A stretch of DNA of 64,000 bases from Cheiracanthium punctorium (GCA_038373885.1 JAWZYV010011619.1:2790001-2854000), one strand, 5' to 3'; positions 11,691-23,759 are shown, numbered from the stretch's first letter. Program-made: numbers and translations. Notes: a model not told the origin generated them from the letters alone.

Positions 11691-12750
11691 GCGTTTTGAT
11701 TTTAGCAGAATTGTCACTTGATTAATGTATGAAATATTTCTTTTTTAAATATGAAATTTCATTACTTTATTGATTTTCCAGAGAACTTTTCTTAAAATTT
11801 CTCAATATGGTTCCTTAAATTGGTCCTGATTTACAAAAATTCATTTTTTATCCATTCATCAAGAAGAAATTACGTTACTTGTTCCGTTTTTCAAATAAGC
11901 TTACTATTTTTGTCTCTTATTTCAGTGACCTCAAAGCCGTTTTGATAATGCTTAAATACTCGATTGCGTTACCACACCCTTTTTAAAGCGTAACAGCACG
12001 AGATTAATGCGTTAAAATATTTAAAGAACAAACTTATTACTCATAAATTATTAAACGCCTTCTATTAAAAAGAATAAAAATAGTGTGCAAAATTTCATTA
12101 ATATTTGTTAATCAATGTGATAATTCTTTATCAAAGCATTTTTTTCGCTTTAAATGTATTTTTATAAGTGAAATAGTTTTAATTATTATTACTAGATAAA
12201 AATGATGTGCTCTATGTTTACGTACAGCATTTAAATAAAAGTGAAAATATTTTTTTTTCTGTTTTCAGAATAGAATAAATAGAGAAAATGTAAAATTTAA
12301 TTAATAAATTCGTCGATAACTCTTAACCTTCCGAAACAATTAAATTTCTCTTCTAGAGGGAAATGCTAATATTATACTTTTAACTCCTTAATTTGCATGA
12401 GATATAAAAGAAAAAAATATAAATTGATATTTTGTTACAACAACAACGAAAGTAACAAAATGAAAACATGGAATAAAAAAAATTAATCCTTTTTAAAAAA
12501 TAAATAAATAAGGACATTTTTATATACCTAAAACAGGTGTTAAATTACTTTTTATTTTTAATGAACTGTTTAAATCAATAACACGTATGCTCTCTTTATT
12601 TTATACAGGAGATTATTTAAGCCAAATTTCTGTTTATTCTGTTTTTTTTTTCTTTTTCTTTCTTTCTTTTTCTCAGTATGACATGCTATTAAAAAATGCC
12701 TTTGTGTATTGTGTTTGTATGAAATTTTAAAAAAGTTCCTTTTTTTTTAG
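11691..12750. other. AT-rich sequence, no gene seen
   Basis: Pyrimidine-rich tracts ending in CAG occur at about 11924 and 12268 and resemble splice acceptors, but what follows is very short. A CTTT-rich tract lies at 12640-12675. I support nothing else. Confidence 0.4.
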
Positions 12751-12972
12751 ATTAAGATACTGAACATGTGTGGTGACTACTGTCGTCGTGCAAAAAAAAA
12801 ATCATCTGGAAAGAAATGTTTCTTGCAATCAATGAAAGAAATAATAAAAAATATATTCATATGCATGAAATATTTATTATTGTTATCTGTTTTCATTCTA
12901 TATTTGCTTAGATTTATACATAAAAGTGAAGTACATCTTCCCATTAAAATTTGTTCGATAGCTTTAATTTAA
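12751..12972 (+). CDS. Candidate terminal exon of an unknown gene
   Basis: A strong-looking splice acceptor (TTCC then a T run ending TTTTTAG, 12737-12750) is followed by an open frame from 12751 (frame IKILNMCGDYC...) to a stop at 12972. The first part is Cys/Lys/Arg-rich (MCGDYCRRAKKKSSGKKC, from 12766) and the rest is hydrophobic (about residues 30-50). No domain is recognised and no upstream exon is visible nearby. T-rich tracts ending in AG are common in AT-rich DNA, so this may be chance. Confidence 0.2.
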   Translation: MKILNMCGDYCRRAKKKSSGKKCFLQSMKEIIKNIFICMKYLLLLSVFILYLLRFIHKSEVHLPIKICSIALI

Positions 12973-13800
12973 AGTCAAATAAGAATTCATTTTTATGTTC
13001 ATATTATTTGCTTATCCGCTCTTTCATTTGTGTATATATTGCACGACTAAATGGATGAATGTAGGAGCACTTAGAAGATGTAGTCTACGGATGTTTTGCA
13101 TATTGTAGTTGAACATCCATTGCAACTAAGCAACTCAGGGAGTTACTGTGTTTCACTGAATGTTATATAACGTTTCACCTGATTCTAAGAAGTTTTGTAT
13201 GTCTGTCAGTGTTATATATCAAGGGTGCAGATGCAAAAGTTACATTATCCACTTATGCGAACCTTACACTTTCCCTGTTTAAATTTAAATTCTAGCCTTA
13301 CTAGAATTATTACAGGTTTAGGACAATGTTAAAATAGTTGTTATGGAAATAAATATTAAAAAAAATGTGCCAATATATCATGTTTGTTAATAAGTTTTTT
13401 GCATTTTTCTAAAAACTAAGTTAAGTGGAGATTACGAGTTTTGTAACTACACCCTTCATATGCATTATTTAAAGCTGATCAGAAAAGTGTATTACATATT
13501 TTTTATTATAAACGTAAACTACATCTGAAACAAAGGGCATAGAATCTTATTAAAGGAGAAAAATCCTTTTTAAACACAATATCGCAGTAAATTTAAACAC
13601 TCATTAAGTGAAGATCAGCTTTTGCTGTAAAATTTAGATAAAAAAGAATTATGTTTTCCGAATGTATATAGTTACTAATAAATTTTGCAGTAAGTGGCCA
13701 AATTACTAGGGACAATACTCATATCTTGGTGTTTTCTATTTAAAGTGAATCATTTAAGTAAAAACTTGCTGGTACTTTTTATTTATCAGATCATTCTAAA
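12973..13800. other. AT-rich sequence, no gene seen
   Basis: No ORF, tandem array or inverted repeat that I can support. Confidence 0.5.
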
Positions 13801-14243
13801 GGGTGTGCATAATTAAAGTTCCGCTATTCAAAGTTGTGGACAACGAAAACCAATGGTCAGAATGCTACCAAATTTGCAGGACACAGTAATGAGACCAGGA
13901 GATAAAGATCTGTGTGGAAAAAAATAGTTCAAAAAATCACCACCAGGTGGCGTGTTATAATGTTATAGTTGCTGATTTGCGAATTCTCCCATAGGGTAGA
14001 GATATAAAACGTGTGTGCTTCACAATCTCTTCATAATTTTCTTCGCTTGAGGAGGGTTGATTCTCTGTTTAATTCACACTGAAGCGTTGCGAAAAGCCAT
14101 ATGGTTGTGGTTTTTTTAAACTATGTTTTTTGCAAGCAAATGTCTTTCTCATCGTCTCCTGAAGGTTTTCTGTAAATTTTGGTAATATACTGACGATTAC
14201 TTTTTGCTGCACACCGCTTTGAATAGGGAACTTTAATTATGAA
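13801..14243. mobile_element. MITE of mariner-like appearance, about 440 bp
   Basis: The left end GGGTGTGCATAATTAAAGTT (continuing CCGCTATTCAAAG) is inverted at the right end, CTTTGAATAGGGAACTTTAATTATG (14217 onwards), giving TIRs of about 26 bp. A tip of the GGGTGTnCATAATTAAAG type and a length below 0.5 kb fit a Tc1/mariner-derived MITE. The interior is non-coding and contains a CACCACCAGGTGG word near 13938. The right tip is eroded beyond the matched part, so no clean TA pair can be shown. Confidence 0.7.
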
Positions 14244-14299
14244 TATCATGTACTTAAATCATAAGAACAGCATACTACGTAGATATATCTTTGTGTGAA

Positions 14300-14570
14300 A
14301 GTAGTATTTTCATTCAATGAAAATCTTCCGAAAATAATCTCAGCATTTGGTGGTGCTACCTTTTGATACAATTACAGCCTCTATTTAAGACAGTCCCTGA
14401 ACATATTTTTGCATGCTGTTGGAGTTCGGTATAATGATGCCATTCTCTGATTCGAGTCTCACACAACTGCCGCTTGGTGGTGATTAAACTCTTTGGCGAT
14501 CTCTATTTGGCTACCTCCCACTCTGGTAGTACACCAAGTAGGTTCTCTGAACATTAATAGACATTTTTAA
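14300..14570 (-). pseudogene. Internally deleted Tc1-like transposase remnant
   Basis: Reading the minus strand, an N-terminal helix-turn-helix-like segment (GGSQIEIAKEFNHHQAAVV, near 14530-14470) runs almost directly into a segment ending in SMQKYVQGLSKIEAVIVSKG (near 14420-14345). The latter resembles the C-terminal tail of Tc1 transposases. The whole catalytic DDE core is missing. TIRs were not recognised. The motif AGGTTCTCTGAACATTAATA at 14541 recurs at 18943. Assignment rests on tail and HTH resemblance only. Confidence 0.45.
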
Positions 14571-14697
14571 TTCCATATTTTTTATTATCGAGCATAACAT
14601 TATAGAACATCTGCCGGTTATTCATGACTTTACCGTATTCTTTTAAAATTTAGAAATTATACACGTGTTTATGGGATAACAGTTAACGGTGTTTATA

Positions 14698-15445
14698 CAT
14701 GGTTTCAGCAAGGTGGTAACATACTACAATTATTTATCTATTAGAGATACTCGGACCATATAAATCGAAAAAAAAATGCTCAAAATAGGGTAGGAAAAAA
14801 GACTATGTTAAGAAAAAAATCCTCTCGTAAATTTTCACAAAGTTACACTTTTTAAATTTGTATACTTCCTAGTACAAAAAATTCCCAGTCAGCAAAATGT
14901 GCCTTCATAACCTAAACAGGTGATGCACAATATTGCATCCTTTCAATATTAGAACGTCTCAGAGATATCTTTAAATAAAGATGATCGGGGGCTATGCATG
15001 GATTTGAATGTAAATGTTTATTGTTAGTCTGGAAAAAATTATTTTCTTTCATAATTTCTGTACGACACCTGAAATGCGATGATACGACGGGATTTTTTTC
15101 CCTTCGAAAGCCATTGAAAAGTGGTTTAAGTCAGCATACATCTATCTTCAGTTCTAACAGTTTTTAGGATATAATTTTCAAATGTTGTTCATCATCTCAA
15201 TAAAGTATGGGGGCACATTTTACTACTTGGATTTTTCTTTGGCACGGTGTTCGTATATAAATTTAAAAGTGCAACATTTTGGAAATTAGCGAGAAGAATT
15301 TTTTCTTCGTAGTCTTTTTCCTAGTTACATTATAAGAATTAAAAGAAGGTACAAGATAACTTGAACCTTCTTTTAATTTACACTTCCCAATTATCTATAG
15401 TAGATAAAAAATTAAAGCTTGTAACCAACTTTCTGGGAAACCCTG
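14698..15445. mobile_element. Long-TIR non-autonomous DNA transposon (family A), copy 2, complete
   Basis: The left tip CATGGTTTCAGCAAGG (14698) and the right tip, whose complement reads CAGGGTTTCCCAGAAAG (ending 15445), are inverted and flanked by TA on both sides (14696-14697, 15446-15447). The arms run up to about 300 bp each. Alignment to copy 1 is continuous across shared blocks such as CGTCTCAGAGATATCTT and AAAGTGGTTTAAGTCAGCAT. A 40-bp perfect-looking hairpin at 15339-15380 (ATTAAAAGAAGGT/ACCTTCTTTTAAT) is specific to this copy. No ORF is present. Confidence 0.8.
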
Positions 15446-16923
15446 TATAAGGCTAATAATTTAATATCATAGACAATAGAAAAATATTCTATATTATCTG
15501 AGGAAACGAAGGCCAAGGTAGACCAAAGACTTTCGATTAGGTGAAAAGATGCAAAGAATGTGTAGTTGATTTTATAAATTACAGCATGTTTACTACTAAG
15601 GGTACTGTTGAATTTTCTTTTTCCTTTGGTCACAACGACTGATGTGAGTATCAAGAATTCAGAAAGTATTGTGTAGTAAAAATCTATTTCAATTTCAAAG
15701 AGATTTTTGAGAATCACGGCTCCCATGCATTTTCTTCATATAATTACTGATGTAATACTAAGACATTTCATGTAAACAGTTGATTACTAGATTTCTCAGT
15801 AATTAGCCAATCCTTTTTTTATAGAGTGCAGCTTATATTTTATTTCACATACTTTGTAATTATGAAAAATTGATAAATCGAAGATCTTTCTAGACATACA
15901 ATAAATCTTTTATTTATTTATTTTTTTAATAGTCAAGTTTTAGGCCATTTTGTTCAATGGATTTGCACCATTCCACTATATCGTGCAGCTTTTCAATAGT
16001 AAAATTTCAAAGACTAAAGGGAATAAAACATTTCTGATTTTTATGTGTCTTTAGAATCTTTCTTTTCATATCGCTTTTCAAATATATAATTATTTTAATT
16101 TAGTAACGTTCAATTTTTTTAACGGTGTCTGAAGGAGCAACTTCTTAAAAATGTATATAAACATTTATTTATCTACTTCATTGCCTATCCTAAACACTTG
16201 ACATGTCTCAAATTTTTACCCAAATATTAGTAAGTTAAAGTAAAACCATTTAACATAAATTTAAGATACAAGGATTGCAAACTTTTAAATATGAAAGCTT
16301 CAATATTTATGACATTGACTGAAAGTTCATTTTTACCATTAGCTGAATTTGCTCCATTTTTAAGTTCTCAGCCGCGTGTCGCTATCAGTGTACTAGACAT
16401 TTTAAATAATGTCATGGTGATAGGATACTTCATATACTTTTATTTAATTTATACTCAAATATTTATTTTCCATTAATTTTGAAGCTCATAAATGCTAAAC
16501 TCATTCGATGTAATATCTCAGTATTAACACGCGCGTTTTTAATTAATTAAGTAAATTAATATATAACTTAACATCTTAATCTGTTAAATACATTGCAGTG
16601 AAATAAGTTCCAGTTTTAAAAAGACAAGTATGCATCTATGCAAAAAAGGCGTTGTGCATGAACGTTGACTTTGCAAACTTAATATCTCTTTTTGTGTCAA
16701 AAAGTGTTTTGCCAATAAATAACTGAATTTGATTTTGAATAGATGTAATAATATTACATGCAAATCGCACAAATTTGAACAAAAATATTTTTTAGACTGA
16801 TTTCAGATGAAATAGACAACGTTTTCATTAAAACAGTTAGGTGTTATTAAAAAATTAAGTTACATCTAAATTAACCTATAAATTCCTAAAACGAAACCTG
16901 TTACATTTTTTAGTTTTATTACC
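15446..16923. other. AT-rich sequence, no gene seen
   Basis: The 104-codon open frame at 15726-15412 runs into the tip of the adjacent element, has no splice context and no recognised domain. Nothing else is supportable. Confidence 0.4.
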
Positions 16924-18288
16924 ATCCTACTACATAGTTACACTGATCACTGTCTCACTGACTCACCGACTCAGGGAAAATTCCGGTAAAACCACTCCAA
17001 GACAAAACTTTTCATTATCCAAACAACATTATCCAAAAAGATTAAAAAGTTAAGCACAAAAAAGTAATGAAATCTACTCCGTTTGTACGATCTGCGTGAA
17101 AATTTTCATAATTATGTATAAAAATAAAGAAAACAATCTGCACTACTTTAAAAATCTAAACATCCACCCGTACCCTGATTTTCAAGCGATTTTTCGCTAT
17201 TTTCATCTCTATTTCATTTCCTAGAGTAAAAAAAAGTGAATATGTTGCGTGACAAAATGAGGTGTCCAAAGTGATAATGACGTCATACTGAAGTCACGGT
17301 TATCAGGTTTTGAAAGGAAAACTGTGACTCCAATCCGTTTAAAACAGTTTTTCTAGATTACCCAGTTTAACTTTCACAAATAAAATGATTCCCTCTGCCT
17401 GAAACATTGATATAAATGGGGATTTTCGCAGGGAAATGAAATCTGTCAATTGCGAAAAGTTTTCTCAGATTTTTAGAAGAAAATGCAGGACAAAGATTAA
17501 ATATATTGAGTATAGATATATTTTTGTCGAGTAATTTTTCTAGCGTCCGTTGTAATTGCGTTCTTTATTTTCTAGCAAGACTTTCTTTATTTTCTAGTTA
17601 TCAATAATAATTCACTTCCTTTGAACTAATAACCTAAATCAAAACTTTTAAAAAGAACAGATTAAACTAAAAAACAAATCGCAATAAAACTAACCCTCCA
17701 GATTTGATGTAAAATGCATTAAAAAAGTAAAATATAAAGAAAAAGTTCAAAATACCTCTAAAGTTAATAAGTCTTAAATGTGCTACATAATTTATTGAAT
17801 TTGTGAATATATAGAGCGTATAATCAAAGATTATTATTTTAAAAACTTACTTATTTTATCTAGACTGCTTTACAAGGCGTAAAATGCTTCAATCATAAAT
17901 AACATATAAAGGCACTTTTAAGTTAACCTCGACAATCCGAAAAATGAACAAGTACAAATTTATTGCCAATAATGACGTAACACCTTTGTGCCTAAATTAA
18001 CACAAAATGCAAAAGAAAAATCGTAAACTACTAATTAAATTTCAATGAACTAAATCACAATTCGGAGTAAAATAAAAAACTTATGTAAAAAGAGAAAGTT
18101 TTGAATGAAATACCTACCTATAAAGCAATTGCCAGTTTCTATGGCATAAAACGCGTCACATAAATAATTTATCGAGTTTAATCCATAAAATACATAGAAC
18201 AAGCACGAAAAATTTCTCATAAATTTTAGTAATTATTTATTTTTCCTAGACTGATGCAAGACAGAGGCTACTTTCTTGCATAGTACTA
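16924..18288 (+). mobile_element. Possible non-autonomous Helitron
   Basis: The 5' side begins A^TCCTACTACATAG and runs into CTCACTGACTCACCGACTC. Further in, at about 17090-17190, the sequence resembles the corresponding internal part of the Helitron at 35333 (CATCCACCCGTACCCTGATT against GTCCACCCGTTCCCGGAATT). The 3' side has a stem ATGCAAG...CTTGCAT (18254-18280) followed by TACTAG and a T (18289), the expected hairpin plus CTAG^T form. The stem is short and the loop long, so confidence is moderate to low. No Rep/helicase coding is present. Confidence 0.35.
17640..18270. repeat. Diverged direct duplication, unit about 370 bp
   Basis: Segments 17640-17900 and 18010-18270 share ordered words: CAATAAAACTAA / CAATGAACTAA, AAAGAAAAAGTT / AGAGAAAGTTTT, ACATAATTTATTGAATTT / ACATAAATAATTTATCGAGTTT, and ATCTAGACTG / CCTAGACTG. 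It lies inside the possible Helitron, a common place for internal duplication. Confidence 0.45.
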
Positions 18289-18936
18289 GTTAAACTTTGT
18301 TTTTAAAAACAAGCCACTTCTGGTGATAATTAAAACAAAAATAAAGATTGAAACATAACATTCGTGCCATAAAACGAAGAAAGAAAATATATTTCTCCAT
18401 ATTATTATGGTAAGTGCGAGCCAGATGATCATTAAATGTGATTTCATAGGCGAGAAGTAAACTAAAACTGCGTTCTGAAAAAATCCTCATTTATATTCAA
18501 ATGAGAATGAAAACAAATATATATATACTTGTTTTGTATCCGTTCGAAGTGTTCCTTAAGGAAAACACTTTTTTTTATCGTATAGCTCTTTAAAGGAGCA
18601 ATTAATTCTTTCTTGCTTCTTGAATCTGCTAATAACTTTTATTTTTCGAGCACGCTTGAATTTTCGTTATTTTAAACACCATGAGATGGATTCTGCAAGA
18701 GGAAGTAAAAAAAAAATTAAATGGAAGTGTTGCCAACTTTTATAACGTAATATAGGTCGGATTATCGTATAAAAACTACTGTTTGAAAGATCGTTGTAAA
18801 TTTTAGCTCAGAGAAAGCAAGCATTTTCTAACAAGATCAATATTTATAATGTTGACATATAAATTAATCCACTGCCTGAATCGACTTATGTTCATAACTT
18901 ATGGGAAATGTCAAATGACGACTTTCCAGGCAGCAC

Positions 18937-18982
18937 ACACAAAGGTTCTCTGAACGTTAATAGACGTTTAGAGAACCTGTGT
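18937..18982. repeat. Short palindrome with shared motif
   Basis: ACACAAAGGTTCTCTGAACG and its near-complement CGTTTAGAGAACCTGTGT flank TTAATAGA. The left half plus loop also occurs at about 14541-14565, so it is a fragment of a dispersed repeat. Confidence 0.55.
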
Positions 18983-18984
18983 AT

Positions 18985-19020
18985 CAGTGGCGGCTCGTGA
19001 CCTTTTTCAGTGGTGGGGAT
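18985..19020. mobile_element. Solitary hAT-like tip
   Basis: CAGTGGCGGCTCGTGACC is a very typical hAT terminal sequence. I found no inverted partner within reach and no 8-bp duplication, so this is probably a truncated element. Its true extent is unknown. Confidence 0.35.
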
Positions 19021-19284
19021 CGTAAAAAAATAGTGCCAATTAAAATCAGGAAAATATAGATAGATATAGAACAACCTATCCCTTCACCCCGTGCATACAG
19101 TGTAAGTATTTAAAATTTTTCAAATGACAAATGTTTATCAAAATTACTATGCAACTTTTACCTTTTTAAAACTAATTATATTAATATTAAAAAGTTTACT
19201 CTATTACTATTCAAAACGCCACGTTTAATTTTTATTTAGTATTTGTGCCCTTTATAGCTGCTTGTTCATAATTTTTAAAGGATT

Positions 19285-19440
19285 TACAGTTGAACCCCGT
19301 TATAACGAACTAGAAGGGACCAAAAGTTTTGTTTGCTATATCCGTCGTTTCATCATATCTGAACCGTTAAGAAATATAATAAAACGGAGGGACTAAGATT
19401 TTCGTTCGTTATATACCATGTTCGTTACAAGGAGTGCGAT
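19285..19440. mobile_element. Pogo/Tigger-like terminal fragment
   Basis: ACAGTTGAACCCCGTTATAACGAACT followed by repeated GTTCGTTATA / TTCGTTACA words resembles pogo-type TIRs of the CAGT.GAACC..GTTATAACGAA form. A related block lies at 22950-23040, but a clean inverted partner is not seen. Confidence 0.4.
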
Positions 19441-19739
19441 CGTATTTATTTTAAAATTAATATTAGCATATAAAATAAATTTACGCATCGCATTTAGGAA
19501 ATTAAGAAAAAAAAGCAGAAAAATATCTGATTAAACCTGCAAAAATACCATCACGCAAATAAAAAATGATTTTCCCCTGAGCAGAAAACTACGCCAATAG
19601 CTACCGATTGGCGAAATTTATCCGTACTGTCGTGTAGAGCACCATGCGGGGCCCCGAAGACAGTGCCAAATATACCGTTTGGAAGCTAACTTAATGCCAC
19701 GTCAATATGACTTTTGTGCTCAATGTCAAATATGTCAAC

Positions 19740-20680
19740 CCTATGTCTAGGGAGTCTAGGGAGTATGTCTAGGGAGTAACTCAGATTTTTTTTCTGACGG
19801 AAGTAACGCTCGGTAAAGGAAGTGACGTATATGTCACATACTCCACGCTGACCCTGAAAAAGAAGAACCACAGAAAAACCTACCTTTTCGACCGCTCTGC
19901 TGCTTTCGCCGACTTCACCCTGTAAAAGTACACAGAACCTCTTAGGGAAAGAAACGGCGAGAAAAACAGTCAAGTGCCGTACTTTTGAGACATCAATCTT
20001 TATATATCAATAAGCGTTGTGAAGGTACATCCAACACAATATTTTACATGTAATCCCAACCACACAGGAGGATCTCGATAATCCTTATTTCTAGATGAAT
20101 AATGTACATGGTTTTGGAAAAGCACAAAGAAACGGACCCTGGCTGCAATCAATCCCAAACAATAGACAGAACCTGCAGTTTAAAAACACGGATACAGAAT
20201 AATAATTCGAAACCTACTAGCAATCGAAATCAACGCTTAAGAACACTGTGATAGAAAAACACAAAAAATTACACTACCTGCATTCGAACCCAAAAAACAG
20301 AGGAAAACACCAGTTAAAGAATACAGTTAAAGTATAATACTAGACTATGGACATCCCCCCCCCCCATTCAAACCCAACCTCCAGACGGAGCAGCGGTATA
20401 AGAAAACAGTTAAAGAATAATACTGCAACATGGACACTTCCTAGATTTTAATGTTAAATTTTCGCTCTCAAGATTCTCAGCCGTTAGTTGATTTTTTAAA
20501 AGAAAAAGTTGATTTAACTATGAATACTTCTCGACTCCAATCAACAACGCGTTTCGGTACAACGATAGATGCTGTTTTTAAAGAAAATTAGCAAATTTAG
20601 AGAGTAAAACTTATGTTTCACATTATAGTTACCACAAACCTATAATTTCATACATAAAAAATTAGGATGACATTCAAAAT
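19740..20680 (+). mobile_element. Helentron-like non-autonomous element, copy 1
   Basis: The leader shared by three sites in this window starts here (AGGGAGTAACTCAG, GACGGAAGTAACGCTC, AAAGGAAGTGACGT). It is followed by GAGACATCAATCTTTAT..ATCAATAAGCG, then a degenerate minisatellite with words ATTCGAACCCAACCTCCAGA and CGGACCCTGGCTGCAATC, then a piece of an endonuclease (EEP) ORF. A short tandem GTCTAGGGAGT precedes it. The same order occurs in copy 2 (23367-26082). Autonomous Helentrons are known to encode a C-terminal endonuclease, hence the guess. No Rep or helicase motif is present here. Confidence 0.5.
20444..20665 (+). pseudogene. EEP endonuclease-domain remnant, copy 1
   Basis: The nucleotide sequence aligns closely with 25695-25930. 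The region coding for GDFNVNF is frameshifted by an extra A and its leading Gly codon is lost. The part coding RLQSTTRFGTTIDAVF is conserved, an STT-x-GTTID block that suits the catalytic Asp region of an EEP nuclease. About 38 bp at the start of the domain, present in copy 2, is missing. Confidence 0.55.
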
Positions 20681-22949
20681 TTCAACTACAGCTCCTAAAG
20701 AACATAAAGTTTAGTCAACATATTTACTGAGTACTTGGCACAAGATCATTGTCCGTACGCAGAATCTTGTAGAATACAGAATGAAGATTTGTTGAACAGT
20801 TCACATATTAGTACGTAATATTTTAACAGGCACTAAAAATCACCGTAGTTTTAATTACTGTCACATTGACCAAAGTTTCAATTTGTCTTTCATTAAATGT
20901 CCGCTGTTTTCAAATGCGCCTCGAAAAATGGCGTAGCTTTACACATCCAGTACTCATCTTCTAAGAAAACACAAAAACTTCAAAATGGTTGGGTTTCACA
21001 CCGACAGATTTTAACGCGACACACCGATGGAATGAAGACCCAAGCTTGCATCAGCAACTACTTAGTTACCATCTCAAATTCGATATCGTGATGAAGGATC
21101 AAGAATTTTGAATTCTATCCTGGAAGAATTCTGCACGGTATCAGCAAAATCGAAGATCTCCGCAACGGTTCGCCGAAACTGATGACATAAGAACTTAGCA
21201 CTAGTCACTGTTCTGCAACCATATTTGCACCGACCATGTGACAAAGATTCAGATGAATTGTACATTCATATCTGGAGAAAACTGGAAGATGTGCCATGCG
21301 TTCAACAATTTGTTCATTTTTCAGAAGAGTCCATACGTAAAATTATTTTCAGTTGAAAATTTCTCACAGCTACTTCGTTATCCCTTTAAAACTTTCGCTG
21401 CTTTTTTTTTCAACTGCTGATAGCGTCCCTTGAACGGACGCGCTTTGAAAACTGTTGCTAGATATCCTACGGGAAAAAAATTACTGTGCGTTCTTTTTCT
21501 TCAGTCAAGTACAGCGAAACCGGTTTCCCCGTGCAGGAAGCGGTCAGTCCACACTGGTTTTCTTCTGCGGAAAACTAGTGGAATGGCATCGTGGGCTTTG
21601 TTTACATCTTGTTGTTTTGATTTTGTGAAGATCTGACTGACGGTGCTACATGACTATGTAACACATCCATTGGAGTGTTAACCGCCAATTCCACATCAAG
21701 GACAGTCCACTTCATTCACTGCTATATATACTTTTCAGTCTTCCTTCGTTGCGCAGTTCTGCATGTACGCTGGCCCGCCACAACGTATATGCACAACTGC
21801 TGACCATCTCCCTTCTCTTCACCTGGGCAGATGTGGATGTACACTTTCCCTCAAAGTGTACATCATTGTGCACAACTTTTGAACAACTCTCTAAAGTATT
21901 TAATTGCGCTAGAGACTTGGAAAATATTTAGAATGCCTCTTTGCAAGCTGCAGTGTGAGCTGTCGCAAACAATAAACCTACAGGAGATTCGAAACACTCG
22001 GGGGACAAAATGCTAAACATACGGAATTTTGCAATACTTCCCTAACCAGGTTAACTGCTTGGCCCATTTTGGAATGCAGTTTTTGTGCTGATGAATTTTT
22101 ATCTGAAAGTTGCATGAGACGTGCAGCTTTACTGCTAGTGTTAGTCTATAGTGCATTGGGTGGAGAAACATTGTTAATTTTTTCAAGTGTTTAACATCAT
22201 TCATTTATAATTAAAGTAGTTCGAATGTTCTGTGGCAGGAATCTCTTTTCAGATGGAATAATACTCTTAAGGTGTTTCTTTTAAAAATTCCTGAAAGTGA
22301 TTTTTCTGAAAAATGAAAGTCAGCACGAGAGTTTTGAGCTGTTTTAAAAACAAACCAATGATGTACTCGAAAAAACTAATAATCTTCTTCACTAACAGTA
22401 GTTTCTTCCGTAATAGTAAGCTAACCTTAACAGCTAACCCATATGTCTTATGCAATGTTGAGAAAAAAAATTATGAGCAGAAAAATGGCGTCCTAAAATC
22501 GGACGAAGTGTTATGCATTTGGGGAAATATTGCAAAATTAAGTATTTTAACAATTTTTTCCTGAAATTTTTTAACTCTTATTGGTTTATTGTTCGTAATA
22601 GTTCGCAGTACAACTTCTAAAGAAAAAATCTAAATTTTTGTAGTCCCTAGCTCAATTCGATTTTTTAAAAAGCTGTTCAAAAGTTGCACGATTTCCAAAA
22701 AGAACAGATGTAAGAACTTTTAAATGCAAGGGAAAGTTGGTTCAAATTCGACCCTCGAGACAGACACACTTTGGACACGGTCTCGTTCAAATCATGCCTC
22801 TCACAGACTACGTAAGACAAGTTTAAAAACCGCGACATTTTAATTTACTTTATAAGACGTATTATTTATTGGAGGGAGCGTAAGGTAGCGTCGTATTTCG
22901 TGTGTGAGTATATTTCCTAGCCTAAACTACTGAAGCTAATAGAGCATGT
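20681..22949. other. No gene supported; patches of coding-like and GC-richer sequence
   Basis: At 20820-21350 one forward frame is long but broken by several stops. It gives Cys/His-containing segments (YCHIDQSFNLSFIKCPLF) and a charged stretch (CDKDSDELYIHIWRKLEDVP), possibly a decayed transposon ORF I cannot name. 21430-21900 is GC-richer with overlapping short open frames on one strand and no domain. 22260-22560 is AT-rich. Confidence 0.35.
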
Positions 22950-23040
22950 TTCCGTTACAAAGAACCTCTCGATATCGTAACACTTCGTTATAACGGAAAT
23001 TTCGTTGGAATGAAATTACGCTAATTTGAATAAAACGGTA
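22950..23040. mobile_element. Pogo-like TIR-related fragment
   Basis: AACACTTCGTTATAACGGAA with flanking CCGTTACAAAGAACC words is related to 19285-19440. It may be the far end of the same decayed element with younger insertions between them, but the tip sequence needed to show this is missing. Confidence 0.3.
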
Positions 23041-23759
23041 GAAAGTTATAGTTATGCACATTCAGCTGTTATTTTGAAATAAAACCACGTACAATACTTA
23101 CATATAAGAAAATTTCATTAACTACTGTGATAAGAAAGTTGTAATAAGTTGATTGCAATTCACGGAAATCAGCCAGAGAATTTTTTTTTCAAATGAATTT
23201 TTTTAATTCTGAAAAAAAATGACTTACCTCTTTAGGGAAATATCAGCCTTTAGTGAATAAAACCCGAAGAAGCGAAAATATTTTATGAAATCTACGATTT
23301 TCTTCTGAACGGAGGTTGCTGCGGTACGCGAGGTGCAATGGCAGACCTAAAACCGGTTTTTTTTTTAAAAGTAAAACTTCTTTATTGGCAACTAGGGAAA
23401 GTCAGATTTTTTTTTTTCTGGCGGAAGTAGCGCTCAGTAAAGGAAGTGACGTGCACGCCCCGAAAAAGAAGTACCACTGAAAAACCTACCTTTTCGACCT
23501 ACTTTCGCCAATCCCCGAATTCTTCGTGTAAAAATACGCGGAACCTGTTAGAGAAAAACAGTCAAGAGCCGTATCTTAGAGACATCAATCTTTATTTATA
23601 TATCAATAAGCGTTTTGAAGGTACATCCAAAATAATATTTTACATGTAATCCCAACCTCACAGGAGGTTCTCGATAATCCTTATTTTTAGATGAATAATA
23701 TACAATGGTTTTGGAATATCACAAAGAAATAGAACCTGCCTGCAATCGAACCGGAACAT

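Noticed and set aside
11925..11983. Possible terminal exon after TTATTTCAG (DLKAVLIMLKYSIALPHPF)
   Set aside because: Only about 19 codons. Such openings are expected by chance after any pyrimidine tract.
15412..15726. 104-codon minus-strand ORF
   Set aside because: It runs into the tip of the family A element and has no domain or splice context.
21430..22016. Several overlapping plus-strand ORFs in a GC-richer patch
   Set aside because: No domain, no consistent frame and no splice sites that would join them.
19285..23040. One large pogo element spanning both TTCGTTATAACG blocks
   Set aside because: The blocks are related, but the far side lacks the tip sequence and no TA pair or transposase was found.
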